37,090 nucleotides of DNA from the NCBI GenBank assembly GCA_031383555.1, contig JANMZR010000414.1, positions 1-37,090 on the forward strand, read 5' to 3'. The translations under genes and the position numbers were made by a program. The notes under the pieces are model-generated. The model was not told where the DNA came from. It saw only the letters and a list, made by a program, of their open reading frames with translations, and ran no database searches. The DNA is from JANMZR01 sp031383555. Its GTDB lineage: Bacteria; Bacteroidota; Bacteroidia; Cytophagales; Spirosomataceae. Shown here one piece after another: positions 9,101-16,690 of this stretch (position 1 is its first letter; every line of letters starts with the position of its first letter).

Positions 9101-9158
9101 ATGATACAAATACCATTATCAAAACGCTCCGTGAAAACATTTGTAATTGTTTTCTCAT
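6126..9158 (-). CDS. SusC/RagA-family TonB-linked outer-membrane transporter
   Basis: 1010-residue TonB-dependent transporter for glycan import. Order of parts: signal peptide (to about residue 27, ending VSNAQ), a carboxypeptidase-regulatory-like domain (about 31-108, ISGKISDGTGDGLPGASILIKG), the SusC link VVVGYGTQKKSQMTGAIS, a plug domain (about 115-230, ending TSMEVLKDASSTAIYGSRGANGVVII), then a 22-strand barrel region ending ITVGLGVKF. Length is normal for the family. The gene lies 328 bp downstream of the GH3 gene with its own leader (see 9177-9230), so it probably has its own promoter. The imported sugar cannot be told from the sequence. Confidence 0.96.
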   Translation of the reverse strand: MRKQLQMFSRSVLIMVFVSLLSFVSNAQESQISGKISDGTGDGLPGASILIKGTNRGTTTDASGNFKLGVGSNATLLISSIGFLSQEVPVGSKTVINLSLTADTKALDEVVVVGYGTQKKSQMTGAISSISSKEISELPITNARQALQGRAAGVEVSQAGSKPGAGPQIRIRGRRSFNASNDPLFVVDGIPLSGGIDDINPNDITSMEVLKDASSTAIYGSRGANGVVIITTKRGKAGKTQVSWDSYIGVNDRLNTVGVMNGGQFADYKRESRRAVGQYPLGAATADADAKIFEAVELESINLGRSTDYVEAMLQSGAIQSHQLAVSGGSEKTTFNISGNFFQDIGVVRKQDFTRGTFRVNLDHKINNKLRVGISSLAVLSKRNGEFYNPIGGAMAENPLGKPFDDKGNLIFLPTLDGLRTNPLAEIVPGAQVDETKRYRIFNSVYGEWDIIEGLKYRVNFGPDFTVARNGRFTGSQTNERRGGASTGSINEQFLLNYTLENIVSYNKKFNQVHNFGVTALQSIQRDRDDRSNISVLGIPAESQSYYNLGAASQITGAGTNLIQWTLLSYMGRINYDYKEKYLLTATLRADGSSRFGANTKYGYFPSVALGWNISDESFLKNVKFIDQLKLRLSYGAVGNQGINPYQTQALLGRTSYAWDNTAAFGYRPGTIGNPDLKWETSTTQNMGLDFSFFAGRLSGSAEYYVTNTTDLLAPQPLPTSTGFGGFTTNIGQTRNKGLELTIGSTNVDKGGFKWTTDFIFNRNREAIIELANGKVDDIAAGRFIGQPLTVFFDLKKTGIWQTNEADLAKSFGDKVGQVRIQDVNGDGKINADDRQILGSAVPDFTLGLTNRFTYKGFDLSVFIFGRFGQFIRSTFHTGQNALAGRYNNLNINYWTPNNPTNDFPQPVVTQEFPKYNSSLQYFDGSFIKIRNINIGYNVPSNFASKLKMDGLRIFASIQQPFIFSQYITKYKGMDPETFVDGEQGVGGGDINANISPAIRTITVGLGVKF

Positions 9159-9176
9159 TTTTTATTTAGTTTTTTG

Positions 9177-9230
9177 TTTAAAAAGATGGGTTTATCAATT
9201 CTTTAATAGGCCTCATTCCATCTTTTTAAA
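9177..9230 (-). promoter_or_regulatory. Perfect 13-bp inverted repeat in the susC leader
   Basis: TTTAAAAAGATGG (9177-9189) and CCATCTTTTTAAA (9218-9230) are exact reverse complements separated by 28 bases, starting 18 bases upstream of the susC start codon. In the susC mRNA this would be a leader hairpin next to the ribosome-loading region; as DNA it could be an operator. Visible directly; the role is inferred. Confidence 0.55.
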
Positions 9231-9284
9231 TGAAACCTACACTACTGAAATTAAAATTATACTCTAATTTTTTAGAAAAAGATA

Positions 9285-9330
9285 CCTTATAAGGCATTTT
9301 AGAACTACGAATTACCGATTTATTTGGTAA
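9285..9330. promoter_or_regulatory. Two small dyads upstream of susC
   Basis: CCTTATAAGG (9285-9294) is a perfect 10-bp palindrome, and TTACC (9312-9316) with GGTAA (9326-9330) forms a 19-bp spaced dyad. They are candidate operator half-sites in the 328-bp gap before susC. No clear TAnnTTTG promoter was found in this gap. Confidence 0.3.
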
Positions 9331-9486
9331 AATTCAAAGATTTAATTGTAAATATTTTACGCAATCGTTGTCGAAGTTTTATTATATAAAGGAATAGTGC
9401 AATTTTTTAGGGAAACATATTTGATTTGCTAAGATTTTTGAATAGACAGTAATTTGAATGGATTTAATTAATTCGCTGAAACGTTT

Positions 9487-12468
9487 TTATTTTATAATCG
9501 ATTGGTAAACAACATCATGAATTTTACGTCGGATTTTCAAAGAATTAACCCGATTATTATTGGTATTGGGGTATACTCTATTGGTGAGGAAAATAAATAT
9601 CAAGTTGTATTTCGGGTCGACCCAAACCATTGTACCCGTATAACCAGAGTGGCCATAAGAAGAGGCAGATGCATCCCCTGATATATAATTACTATCAAAG
9701 CTTTCTGATTGTTTGTCCCAGCCCAATGTACGGTGACTTTTTACAGAACCAGATTGGGTGAATAATTCAATAGTTTTTGAATCGAAAAAGGTTAAATTCC
9801 CGTAGCTCCCTTGGTTAAGGTTCATCTGGAATAATTTTGCCAAATCAATTAAGCTACCAAAGAGGCCCGCATGGCCCGCCACTCCTCCTAGCATAGCGGC
9901 TTGCTGGTCTTGTACGGTACCTTTTATTTGAATCCCCCTGAAGGAGAGATCGTTTTCTGTTGGAGCAACTTGGTCAAGGCTGATTTTTTCAAAAATATTA
10001 AAGCCTGTTCTTTCCAAACCTAAAGGCTTAAAAAAAGTAGTTTCACAATATTTATCAAGTGGCAAATTAGTGATTCTTTCCACTACTTTTTGTAAAATCA
10101 TTAAGCCCAAATCTGAGTATAAAAAGGGGAAGTCGCCAAACCTGCTTCTTCTTGAAATTAATGGTGAATCTATGACCCATTGCCAAAGTGAATCTTTCAA
10201 GGTTTGATTTCCATAAATTCCAGTTGCAACCGTAAAGGGAAATTCTGCAGATTTTTCAAATCTATAATAGGTAGTATCGAGGTTTCGTTTTTTCTTTGTG
10301 TTTTCCCAAAAAGGCAAATAACCATGTAAGCCAGCTTGATGATATAGCAAATTGGTAATTGTAATATTTTGTTTGTTCGTAGAATCGAGTTCTGGCAAAT
10401 AAAATGATGCTTTTTGATTTAAATCAAGCAAATTTTGATCATAAAGTTTCATTACAGCCTGTAATGTTGAGCCTACTTTTGTGATGGATGCAAGGTCATA
10501 AACTGTGTAAGGTGTTACTTTTTGGCTTGATTCATATTTTAAATTACCGTATCCTTTGGTGTAAGCAATTTTACCATTCCGAGCAATAAGTAAATTGCAC
10601 CCAGGAAAAATTTTTTGAGCAATTGCGTTATTTACAATATTATCAATTCTAGTTAGCGCTATTGAATTTATATCCACTGCTTCGGGAAGGCTAAAACCAA
10701 GTATATTGGCAGATGCAATATCAATCCCATCTCCTACTTTATATTTATCGTCAACAGAAACTGGGAGTTTTCCTTTTGCTGGCAAGGCTCCAAATATTAC
10801 TTGTGCGGCAGCTTCTTGCGCAAGAGGGTCTTCTTCGTAACCGCAAACGATATTTTCAATTTCAGGAAAATAGCGCAAACCATAAGGGCTGCCCAATACT
10901 ACCAATATAACCTTAGTGCGTTTTTGAAGCTTGCTTAAAAAAGAAATTGTGGTAGGCGAAATATTATACCGCCTTGAAGGATTTGTGCTTAGACGATGCA
11001 AACTAACTACTACAATTTTATTCGAATCCAAACTATTGAGTATTTTATTGTACCAAACCTCGTCAGACCTCGACTCGTTAATATACAATTGAAATGGGGC
11101 AAATTTTAATAACGTTTTTTGGAAAGTATTGCCAATTTCGGCACCAATGGCAATCGAAACCAACTCTTTTGTGTTTTCAATATTAGCTAATGGAATTAAT
11201 TTCTGGGCATTATTGGCTACTGTTATGGCATTTTCATATAAAATTTGTTTTAACCCCAAATATTTTTGCTGGTTGAGGTCTTCATTTATGTTTTCTTTAA
11301 TTACCACTTTTTTAGTGTTAAGGCCAGCCCAGTATTTCGCTTTTAATATTTTTTTAACTCTAAAATCAATATCTTCTAAAAGTGTTTTTTTGTTGTTTAC
11401 AGCTGCTTTTATTTTGTTTATTCCAGCAATTGCACTTTCGGGCATAAGCATCAGGTCGTTTCCAGCCATAAAAGCTTGAAGTTCAATATCTCCAGCACTG
11501 CTGGCATTATCTGTGGCGCCTTTCATATTGAGCGCATCGGTGATGATAAGACCACGAAATCCCATTTTATTTTTCAAAATTCCCGCTACAACGTTACCTG
11601 AAAGTGAGGTGGCAATATTCCGAGTATCAATACTTGGTACAAGCAAATGACCCGTAATTACCGACATAAGGCTGTCTTTAATCATTTCTTGAAAAGGGTA
11701 CAAGTCGATATCTATTAACCTTTCAAGGCTATGGTTTATTTTTGGTAAGCTATAGTGAGAGTCCGTAGCAGCATCGCCATGGCCAGGAAAATGCTTTGCA
11801 TTGGCAATAACTCCATTGTGCTGAAGGCCTTTCATGTAAGCGATTGCTTTTAGTGCTACATTTTTTTTATTTTCACCAAAAGACCGAAACCCAATCACTG
11901 GGTTTTGGCTATTGCTATTCACATCAGCGTCTGGGGCAAAATTAAGGTGAATGCCTAGTCGTTTAAATTGTTCGGCAATATCGCCACCCATTTTATATAG
12001 CAATGAATTGTCTTGAATTGCCCCTAAAGTAATTGCTTTGGGGTAGGATATAACATTACTTAGGCGCATACCCAAGCCCCATTCGCCATCAAAAGTGATT
12101 AACAAAGGCACTTTGGCCAAATCTTGATACCTATTAGTTAAATTTGCTTGATCACTAGGCGTTCCTTGCATAAAAATCAAACCCCCAATATTGTATTTTT
12201 CTATTAAATCATCAACTTTCTGATACTCTCCTTCACCTTGATTGGAATAGGCAGCCACAATAAATAATTGTCCAATTTTCTGATCGGTACTCATTGAGTT
12301 AAACATACTATCTACCCAAACGCTTTCCTGGTCAATAAAATATTTTTGTGGGGTTATTTCGCTTACCAATTTTTTACTAAGAATTGGGGCAATTAGGGAA
12401 TCTAGTTCCAAAATTTTAGATTCAGGAAAAATAAAAAACAGAAATAAAAATAGAATTCTTATTAACAT
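9487..12468 (-). CDS. GH3 beta-N-acetylglucosaminidase (NagZ-like) fused to a serine beta-lactamase-type domain
   Basis: 993-residue exported two-enzyme protein. After a hydrophobic signal (residues 1-14) comes a GH3 domain (about 50-380) with NagZ features: KHFPGHGD at 225-232, the Asp-His general acid/base pair in TDSH (Asp236, His238) and the nucleophile Asp311 in ITDALNMKG. A second GH3-type domain follows (about 400-590). The C-terminal part (about 600-993) is a class C beta-lactamase/transpeptidase-like domain with SITK (Ser661, Lys664), YSD (784-786) and HSG (940-942). NagZ enzymes cut GlcNAc from muropeptides, so a joint role in peptidoglycan turnover is plausible. The fusion is known in Bacteroidota. 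It is transcribed divergently from mutL. Confidence 0.93.
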   Translation of the reverse strand: MLIRILFLFLFFIFPESKILELDSLIAPILSKKLVSEITPQKYFIDQESVWVDSMFNSMSTDQKIGQLFIVAAYSNQGEGEYQKVDDLIEKYNIGGLIFMQGTPSDQANLTNRYQDLAKVPLLITFDGEWGLGMRLSNVISYPKAITLGAIQDNSLLYKMGGDIAEQFKRLGIHLNFAPDADVNSNSQNPVIGFRSFGENKKNVALKAIAYMKGLQHNGVIANAKHFPGHGDAATDSHYSLPKINHSLERLIDIDLYPFQEMIKDSLMSVITGHLLVPSIDTRNIATSLSGNVVAGILKNKMGFRGLIITDALNMKGATDNASSAGDIELQAFMAGNDLMLMPESAIAGINKIKAAVNNKKTLLEDIDFRVKKILKAKYWAGLNTKKVVIKENINEDLNQQKYLGLKQILYENAITVANNAQKLIPLANIENTKELVSIAIGAEIGNTFQKTLLKFAPFQLYINESRSDEVWYNKILNSLDSNKIVVVSLHRLSTNPSRRYNISPTTISFLSKLQKRTKVILVVLGSPYGLRYFPEIENIVCGYEEDPLAQEAAAQVIFGALPAKGKLPVSVDDKYKVGDGIDIASANILGFSLPEAVDINSIALTRIDNIVNNAIAQKIFPGCNLLIARNGKIAYTKGYGNLKYESSQKVTPYTVYDLASITKVGSTLQAVMKLYDQNLLDLNQKASFYLPELDSTNKQNITITNLLYHQAGLHGYLPFWENTKKKRNLDTTYYRFEKSAEFPFTVATGIYGNQTLKDSLWQWVIDSPLISRRSRFGDFPFLYSDLGLMILQKVVERITNLPLDKYCETTFFKPLGLERTGFNIFEKISLDQVAPTENDLSFRGIQIKGTVQDQQAAMLGGVAGHAGLFGSLIDLAKLFQMNLNQGSYGNLTFFDSKTIELFTQSGSVKSHRTLGWDKQSESFDSNYISGDASASSYGHSGYTGTMVWVDPKYNLIFIFLTNRVYPNTNNNRVNSLKIRRKIHDVVYQSIIK

Positions 12469-12702
12469 AATATGGTAATTCTTAGCTTGTACAAATAGGG
12501 CAAAACATTGTTTTTGGGTCTAGAATGATTTTTATTAGGACGGCTGAATAGTGGGAAATTCTGCGCAATTTAAAGAATTTACCATTGGTATTAATTTATA
12601 AGATAAACCTATTTAATACAAAGATATTGTTCCAAATAATTAATCCATTGATAATTAATAGAATCAAAAAAATCTTCTGTTTCGATTCCAAAATGAAACC
12701 GC

Positions 12703-12710
12703 TAACTTTG
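12703..12710 (+). promoter_or_regulatory. Candidate mutL promoter (-7 motif TAACTTTG)
   Basis: Matches the Bacteroidota -7 consensus TAnnTTTG exactly, 32 bp before the mutL start codon. The -33 region about 20 bases upstream reads TTTCG, a weak match to TTTG. Confidence 0.45.
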
Positions 12711-12742
12711 CAAACCAATTTCAAAAGTAATTCCAAAAAGGT

Positions 12743-14623
12743 ATGCTTGACATTATTCATCTTTTGCCAGATTCAATTGCTAACCAAATAGCAGCAGGCG
12801 AAGTGGTGCAGCGGCCAGCATCGGCTGTAAAAGAGCTACTGGAAAATGCAATTGATGCCAAAGCAACTAATATTCATTTAATTGTAAAAGAGGCCGGCAA
12901 ATCATTAATTCAAGTTATTGACAATGGTACCGGTATGTCTGAAACTGATGCTAGAATGTGCTTTGAAAGGCATGCAACATCAAAAATCAGAAATTCGGAA
13001 GACTTATTTACCCTTACAACTATGGGCTTTCGAGGCGAAGCAATGGCCTCTATTGCAGCTATTGCACAAGTAGAAATGCGCACTCGCCGTCAGTCAGATG
13101 AAGTAGGTATTTTATTGAAAATTGAAGGCTCAGACCTGAAAGCGCATGAGCCTATACAAGCGCCTATGGGCACTAATATTCAGGTAAAAAATTTGTTTTT
13201 CAATGTGCCCGCTCGCCGAAACTTTTTGAAAAGTAATTCAGTGGAACTAAGGCACATTATTGATGAGTTTCAGCGAATAGCTTTGGCCAATCCGATGGTA
13301 AGTTTTTGGATGTACAATGCTGAAGAAGAAGTATATAACCTACCTGCTGGCCGGCTCAGTAAGCGAATAATTGATCTTTTTGGGAAAAATTACCAACAGC
13401 AAATGGCACCTTGCAATGAAGTTACTGACTTCCTGAAAGTGATTGGTTATATTGGTAAACCCGATTTTGCCAAGAAAACAAAGACTGAGCAATTCTTTTT
13501 CGTAAACGGCCGTTTTATAAAATCTGGTTATTTGCACCATGCTGTTATGACAGCTTTTGCTGGCATGCTGCAGGAAGGCTCACATCCCTTTTATGTATTA
13601 TTTTTGGAAATAAACCCCTCCAGAATTGACATAAATGTGCATCCTACAAAAACTGAGATTAAGTTTGACGACGAGCGGTCTGTATATGCGGTGGTATCAG
13701 CTGCCTGCCGAAAAGCCATGAGCCAGTACAATCTCAACCCAAGTATCGACTTTGAGTCGGAAATGAATATTGATTTTCTGGCTCCAAACAGCAGGCCAAT
13801 TGCTGAGAAAACCATCGAGAAAACCACAGATTACCGCCCAAATATTGAAGTAAATAGCCTTCAAAAAGCTAATTTGGGTAATTGGCAAAAGCTTTACGAG
13901 GGCTTTGAACCAAAGGCTTTTGAAAGAAATAGCGCAATAAGTCAAGAAGATATCATTTTTAAATCGAAGGCCGCTCCTCATGATAACTATGAATCCGAAA
14001 CTTTTAAAAGCAACATAAACAAGAGCGAAAATATTGCCGAAAGTTTGTTGAACGATAGTTCGAACGCAATACAAATTCACAACCAATTTTTGTTGATTCA
14101 AGTAAAGTCCGGGCTGCTATTAATTGACAAAAAAAGAGCTTATGAGCGTATAATTTTTGATCAATACAAATCTATTTTGGATAAAAATCAGCAGGCGGCT
14201 TCACAACAATTGCTTTTCCCAATTACGATTGACCTAAATACTGCTGATATGCAATTAGTGGCTGATATTGAAACAGAAATTGCTAATTTGGGCTTTACTT
14301 TCAATCCAATCGGCAACAATTCATTGATAATCAATGGAGTGCCCGCCGATATTTTGGATGAAAATACACAAGAAATATTTGAAAGTTTACTAGAGCAATT
14401 CAAACAAAATAAAGCGGAACTTTCGATTGATAAGAAGGAAAACCTGGCTCGCTCATTTGCTAAAAGAGCCGCCTCACAACAGGCTAATTTACTGCAATCA
14501 ACTGAAATACACTTACTGGTCGATCAACTTTTTGCAAGCACCAATCCGCAATTTACCACAACTGGCGAACCAATTATGCGTATAGTTTCTTTGGAAAAAT
14601 TAGCGGGGATTTTGAAGGGATAA
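12743..14623 (+). CDS. mutL: DNA mismatch repair protein MutL
   Basis: 626 residues. The GHKL ATPase domain is complete: ELLENAIDA (31-39), DNGTGM (60-65) and GFRGEAMAS (95-103), preceded by the signature QIAAGEVVQRPASAVKELLEN. It couples mismatch recognition by MutS to strand removal. A long polar linker (about 335-440) leads to the C-terminal dimerisation domain. The endonuclease motif DQHAxxER of nicking MutL proteins reads DKKRAYER at 462-469, and the usual C-terminal CPHGRP region reads TTTGEP at 605-610. Metal binding and nicking are therefore doubtful. The ATG at 12743 places IIHLLPDSIANQI at the normal position. Confidence 0.96.
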   Translation: MLDIIHLLPDSIANQIAAGEVVQRPASAVKELLENAIDAKATNIHLIVKEAGKSLIQVIDNGTGMSETDARMCFERHATSKIRNSEDLFTLTTMGFRGEAMASIAAIAQVEMRTRRQSDEVGILLKIEGSDLKAHEPIQAPMGTNIQVKNLFFNVPARRNFLKSNSVELRHIIDEFQRIALANPMVSFWMYNAEEEVYNLPAGRLSKRIIDLFGKNYQQQMAPCNEVTDFLKVIGYIGKPDFAKKTKTEQFFFVNGRFIKSGYLHHAVMTAFAGMLQEGSHPFYVLFLEINPSRIDINVHPTKTEIKFDDERSVYAVVSAACRKAMSQYNLNPSIDFESEMNIDFLAPNSRPIAEKTIEKTTDYRPNIEVNSLQKANLGNWQKLYEGFEPKAFERNSAISQEDIIFKSKAAPHDNYESETFKSNINKSENIAESLLNDSSNAIQIHNQFLLIQVKSGLLLIDKKRAYERIIFDQYKSILDKNQQAASQQLLFPITIDLNTADMQLVADIETEIANLGFTFNPIGNNSLIINGVPADILDENTQEIFESLLEQFKQNKAELSIDKKENLARSFAKRAASQQANLLQSTEIHLLVDQLFASTNPQFTTTGEPIMRIVSLEKLAGILKG

Positions 14624-14757
14624 TTATTGAAAATTTAATTAGCTTCAATTCATCACATTTTATTGGTAATTAATTTATTTTTTAATTAATTTTCCTAAAA
14701 ACTAAATAAATATCCATTTCATAAATATTTAGTGAACAAATAAATATCAATTAATTA

Positions 14758-15549
14758 ATGCTTAACAATCTCACCCCAGTAGTTCGTAATCTTTTGATAA
14801 TCAATGTGGTAGTTTTCTTTTTAGGAAACTTTGTACAGTTGGACTTAACGGCAATGTTTGGCCTAAGAAATTTTCAGGCTGATACTTTTAAGCCATATCA
14901 AATAGTAACTTATATGTTTTTGCACGGCGGTTTAGGTCACCTTTTTTCAAATATGTTTGGCCTATTTATGTTTGGGTCAATGTTGGAGCGTATTTGGGGG
15001 GCACAAAGGTTTTTGTTTTTCTACTTTTTTACTGGAATAGGGGCGGGGTTACTTTATTTGGGCATCAATTATTATGAAATGGATAAAGTACAAAAGGCAA
15101 TTGCTATTTATGCTGACCACCCATCGCCAGAAAGTTTTTTAGGCTACATAAATAAATACGTTGGCGACCTTACTTTTGGATCAAATGAGTTCATTCAAAA
15201 CTTCAAAGCAAACCCCTCAGATAAATCTATAATTAAAGAAACCCTAAGTTTCATTCAAACAGACTATTTAAGGCAATTGAATATCCCAATGGTTGGTGCC
15301 TCAGGAGCCATTTTTGGAATATTAATGGCATTTGGCTATTTGTTCCCTAATACCGAAATGATGCTTTTGTTTTTCCCATTTCCAATAAAAGCTAAATATT
15401 TTGTAACTTTTTATGGTTTGTATGAGTTATATGCAGGGATACAACGCTCTCAAGGTGACAATGTAGCGCATTTTGCCCACCTTGGAGGTATGTTGTTTGC
15501 CATAATATTATTGAAATATTGGGGTACTGAAAGAAATAAATTCTATTAA
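14758..15549 (+). CDS. Rhomboid-family intramembrane serine protease (first of two)
   Basis: 263-residue polytopic membrane protein. Rhomboid hallmarks are the H-x4-H-x3-N cluster HGGLGHLFSN (His56, His61, Asn65), the catalytic serine in GASGAIFG (Ser182) and the catalytic histidine in HFAHLGG (His241). The usual order of membrane helices is visible. A soluble insertion of about 65 residues lies between the second helix pair and the catalytic-serine helix (about 105-175), longer than in GlpG. It precedes a second rhomboid gene by 79 bp on the same strand. Substrates are unknown. Confidence 0.93.
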   Translation: MLNNLTPVVRNLLIINVVVFFLGNFVQLDLTAMFGLRNFQADTFKPYQIVTYMFLHGGLGHLFSNMFGLFMFGSMLERIWGAQRFLFFYFFTGIGAGLLYLGINYYEMDKVQKAIAIYADHPSPESFLGYINKYVGDLTFGSNEFIQNFKANPSDKSIIKETLSFIQTDYLRQLNIPMVGASGAIFGILMAFGYLFPNTEMMLLFFPFPIKAKYFVTFYGLYELYAGIQRSQGDNVAHFAHLGGMLFAIILLKYWGTERNKFY

Positions 15550-15628
15550 TATTTGGTATCAATAAACCTTTTTCATATATTAATCGTAATTATTTGAGTA
15601 AGGTATGTTTTCTTAAAATAAAAATGCA

Positions 15629-16540
15629 ATGACTGGTATATTTGACGATTTTCGCAATGCCTTTCGCAAGCCCAACAATGGGCTTTTGCAAATCATCTTT
15701 ATAAATATTATAGTTTTTTTAGTGTTAATATTATCAAAAGTAGTGTTAACTCTAACTGGATTTTCAGGTTTTTACGAAACATTTGTAAGTAAAATATCGA
15801 TCCCTTCATCTTTAAATAAATTTTTATTCCAGCCTTGGTCTATTTTCACCTACTTTTTTGCCCATACCGACTTTTTTCATATACTTTTCAATATGCTGTT
15901 TTTATATTGGTTTGGGGGCCTAGTGCATGAGTATTTGGGCAATAAGCGACTAGTAAATGTTTATATTTTAGGAGGCATAATTGGTGGTTTGTTATTTATG
16001 ATAGCTTATAATTTAATACCCTATTTTAAGCCTTTAATTGATAATTCATTGATGCTAGGGGCCTCCGGAGCAGCTTTTGCAGTTGTAGTAGCAGCGGCAA
16101 CTCTACTCCCCAATTACACTTTTATGTTATTATTTATTGGCCCTGTTCGTATAAAATACATAGCGCTTTTTTATATTATTGTTTCTTTTGCAAGTACAGT
16201 TGGAACCAATGCAGGTGGGAATATTGCACATTTAGGTGGTGCTTTGATAGGTTATATTTATGTAAAACAATTACAAAAAGGGGTTGATTTAGGGAGTCCA
16301 ATTTCTGCTGTTTTCGACTTTATTAGAAGTCTTTTTGTTGAGGTGCCTCAAAAACCTCAAATGAAAGTTACCCATCGCAGCTATACAAATGTTGGCTATA
16401 AACAAACCGCTCATTTTACTGCAGATGATGCCCCTAATGAAAATGAAGTAGATGAATTACTCGATAAAATTTCCAAATCGGGCTATGAAAGCCTTACTAA
16501 GGATGAAAAATTAAAACTTTTCAAGGCCAGTCAAAAGTAA
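15629..16540 (+). CDS. Rhomboid-family intramembrane serine protease with cytosolic tail (second of two)
   Basis: 303 residues. Catalytic residues are Ser146 in GASGAAF and His201 in IAHLGGAL; the upstream cluster HTDFFHILFN is also present. Six or so membrane helices end near residue 212. The remaining 90 residues are a soluble tail ending in an acidic/basic helix (VDELLDKISKSGYESLTKDEKLKLFKAS), a C-terminal extension seen on many Bacteroidota rhomboids (DUF6576-type). The tail may tether substrates or partners. It follows the first rhomboid gene directly, so the two are probably co-expressed; they are too different to be a recent duplication. Confidence 0.92.
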   Translation: MTGIFDDFRNAFRKPNNGLLQIIFINIIVFLVLILSKVVLTLTGFSGFYETFVSKISIPSSLNKFLFQPWSIFTYFFAHTDFFHILFNMLFLYWFGGLVHEYLGNKRLVNVYILGGIIGGLLFMIAYNLIPYFKPLIDNSLMLGASGAAFAVVVAAATLLPNYTFMLLFIGPVRIKYIALFYIIVSFASTVGTNAGGNIAHLGGALIGYIYVKQLQKGVDLGSPISAVFDFIRSLFVEVPQKPQMKVTHRSYTNVGYKQTAHFTADDAPNENEVDELLDKISKSGYESLTKDEKLKLFKASQK

Positions 16541-16576
16541 ACACATAAGAGAATATTTGGAGTTGTCGTTTCAAAA

Positions 16577-16626
16577 TAATTTTGTTATTTATTCTATGCA
16601 AAATTTGGTAATTTTGTAACGTTACA
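16577..16626 (+). promoter_or_regulatory. Candidate dxs promoter region with operator-like palindrome
   Basis: Two identical -7-like motifs TAATTTTG occur at 16577-16584 and 16609-16616. The second overlaps the perfect 12-bp palindrome TGTAAC-GTTACA (16615-16626). The upstream TTTG (16581-16584) lies 24 bases before the second motif and could serve as a -33 element. The dxs start codon is 65 bp downstream of the palindrome. Confidence 0.45.
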
Positions 16627-16690
16627 CTTTTATAAAACAATTGTTAATTTTATCAAGTTTTATAAAAACAGTTATTACCTAATAATAAAT

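Noticed and set aside
12619..12626. Minus-strand TATCTTTG as promoter of the GH3 fusion gene
   Set aside because: It matches TAnnTTTG but lies 150 bp from the start with no -33 element at a usable distance.
13697..14101. 134-codon minus-strand frame opposite mutL
   Set aside because: Antisense to the mutL linker region; no signal, domain or promoter supports it.
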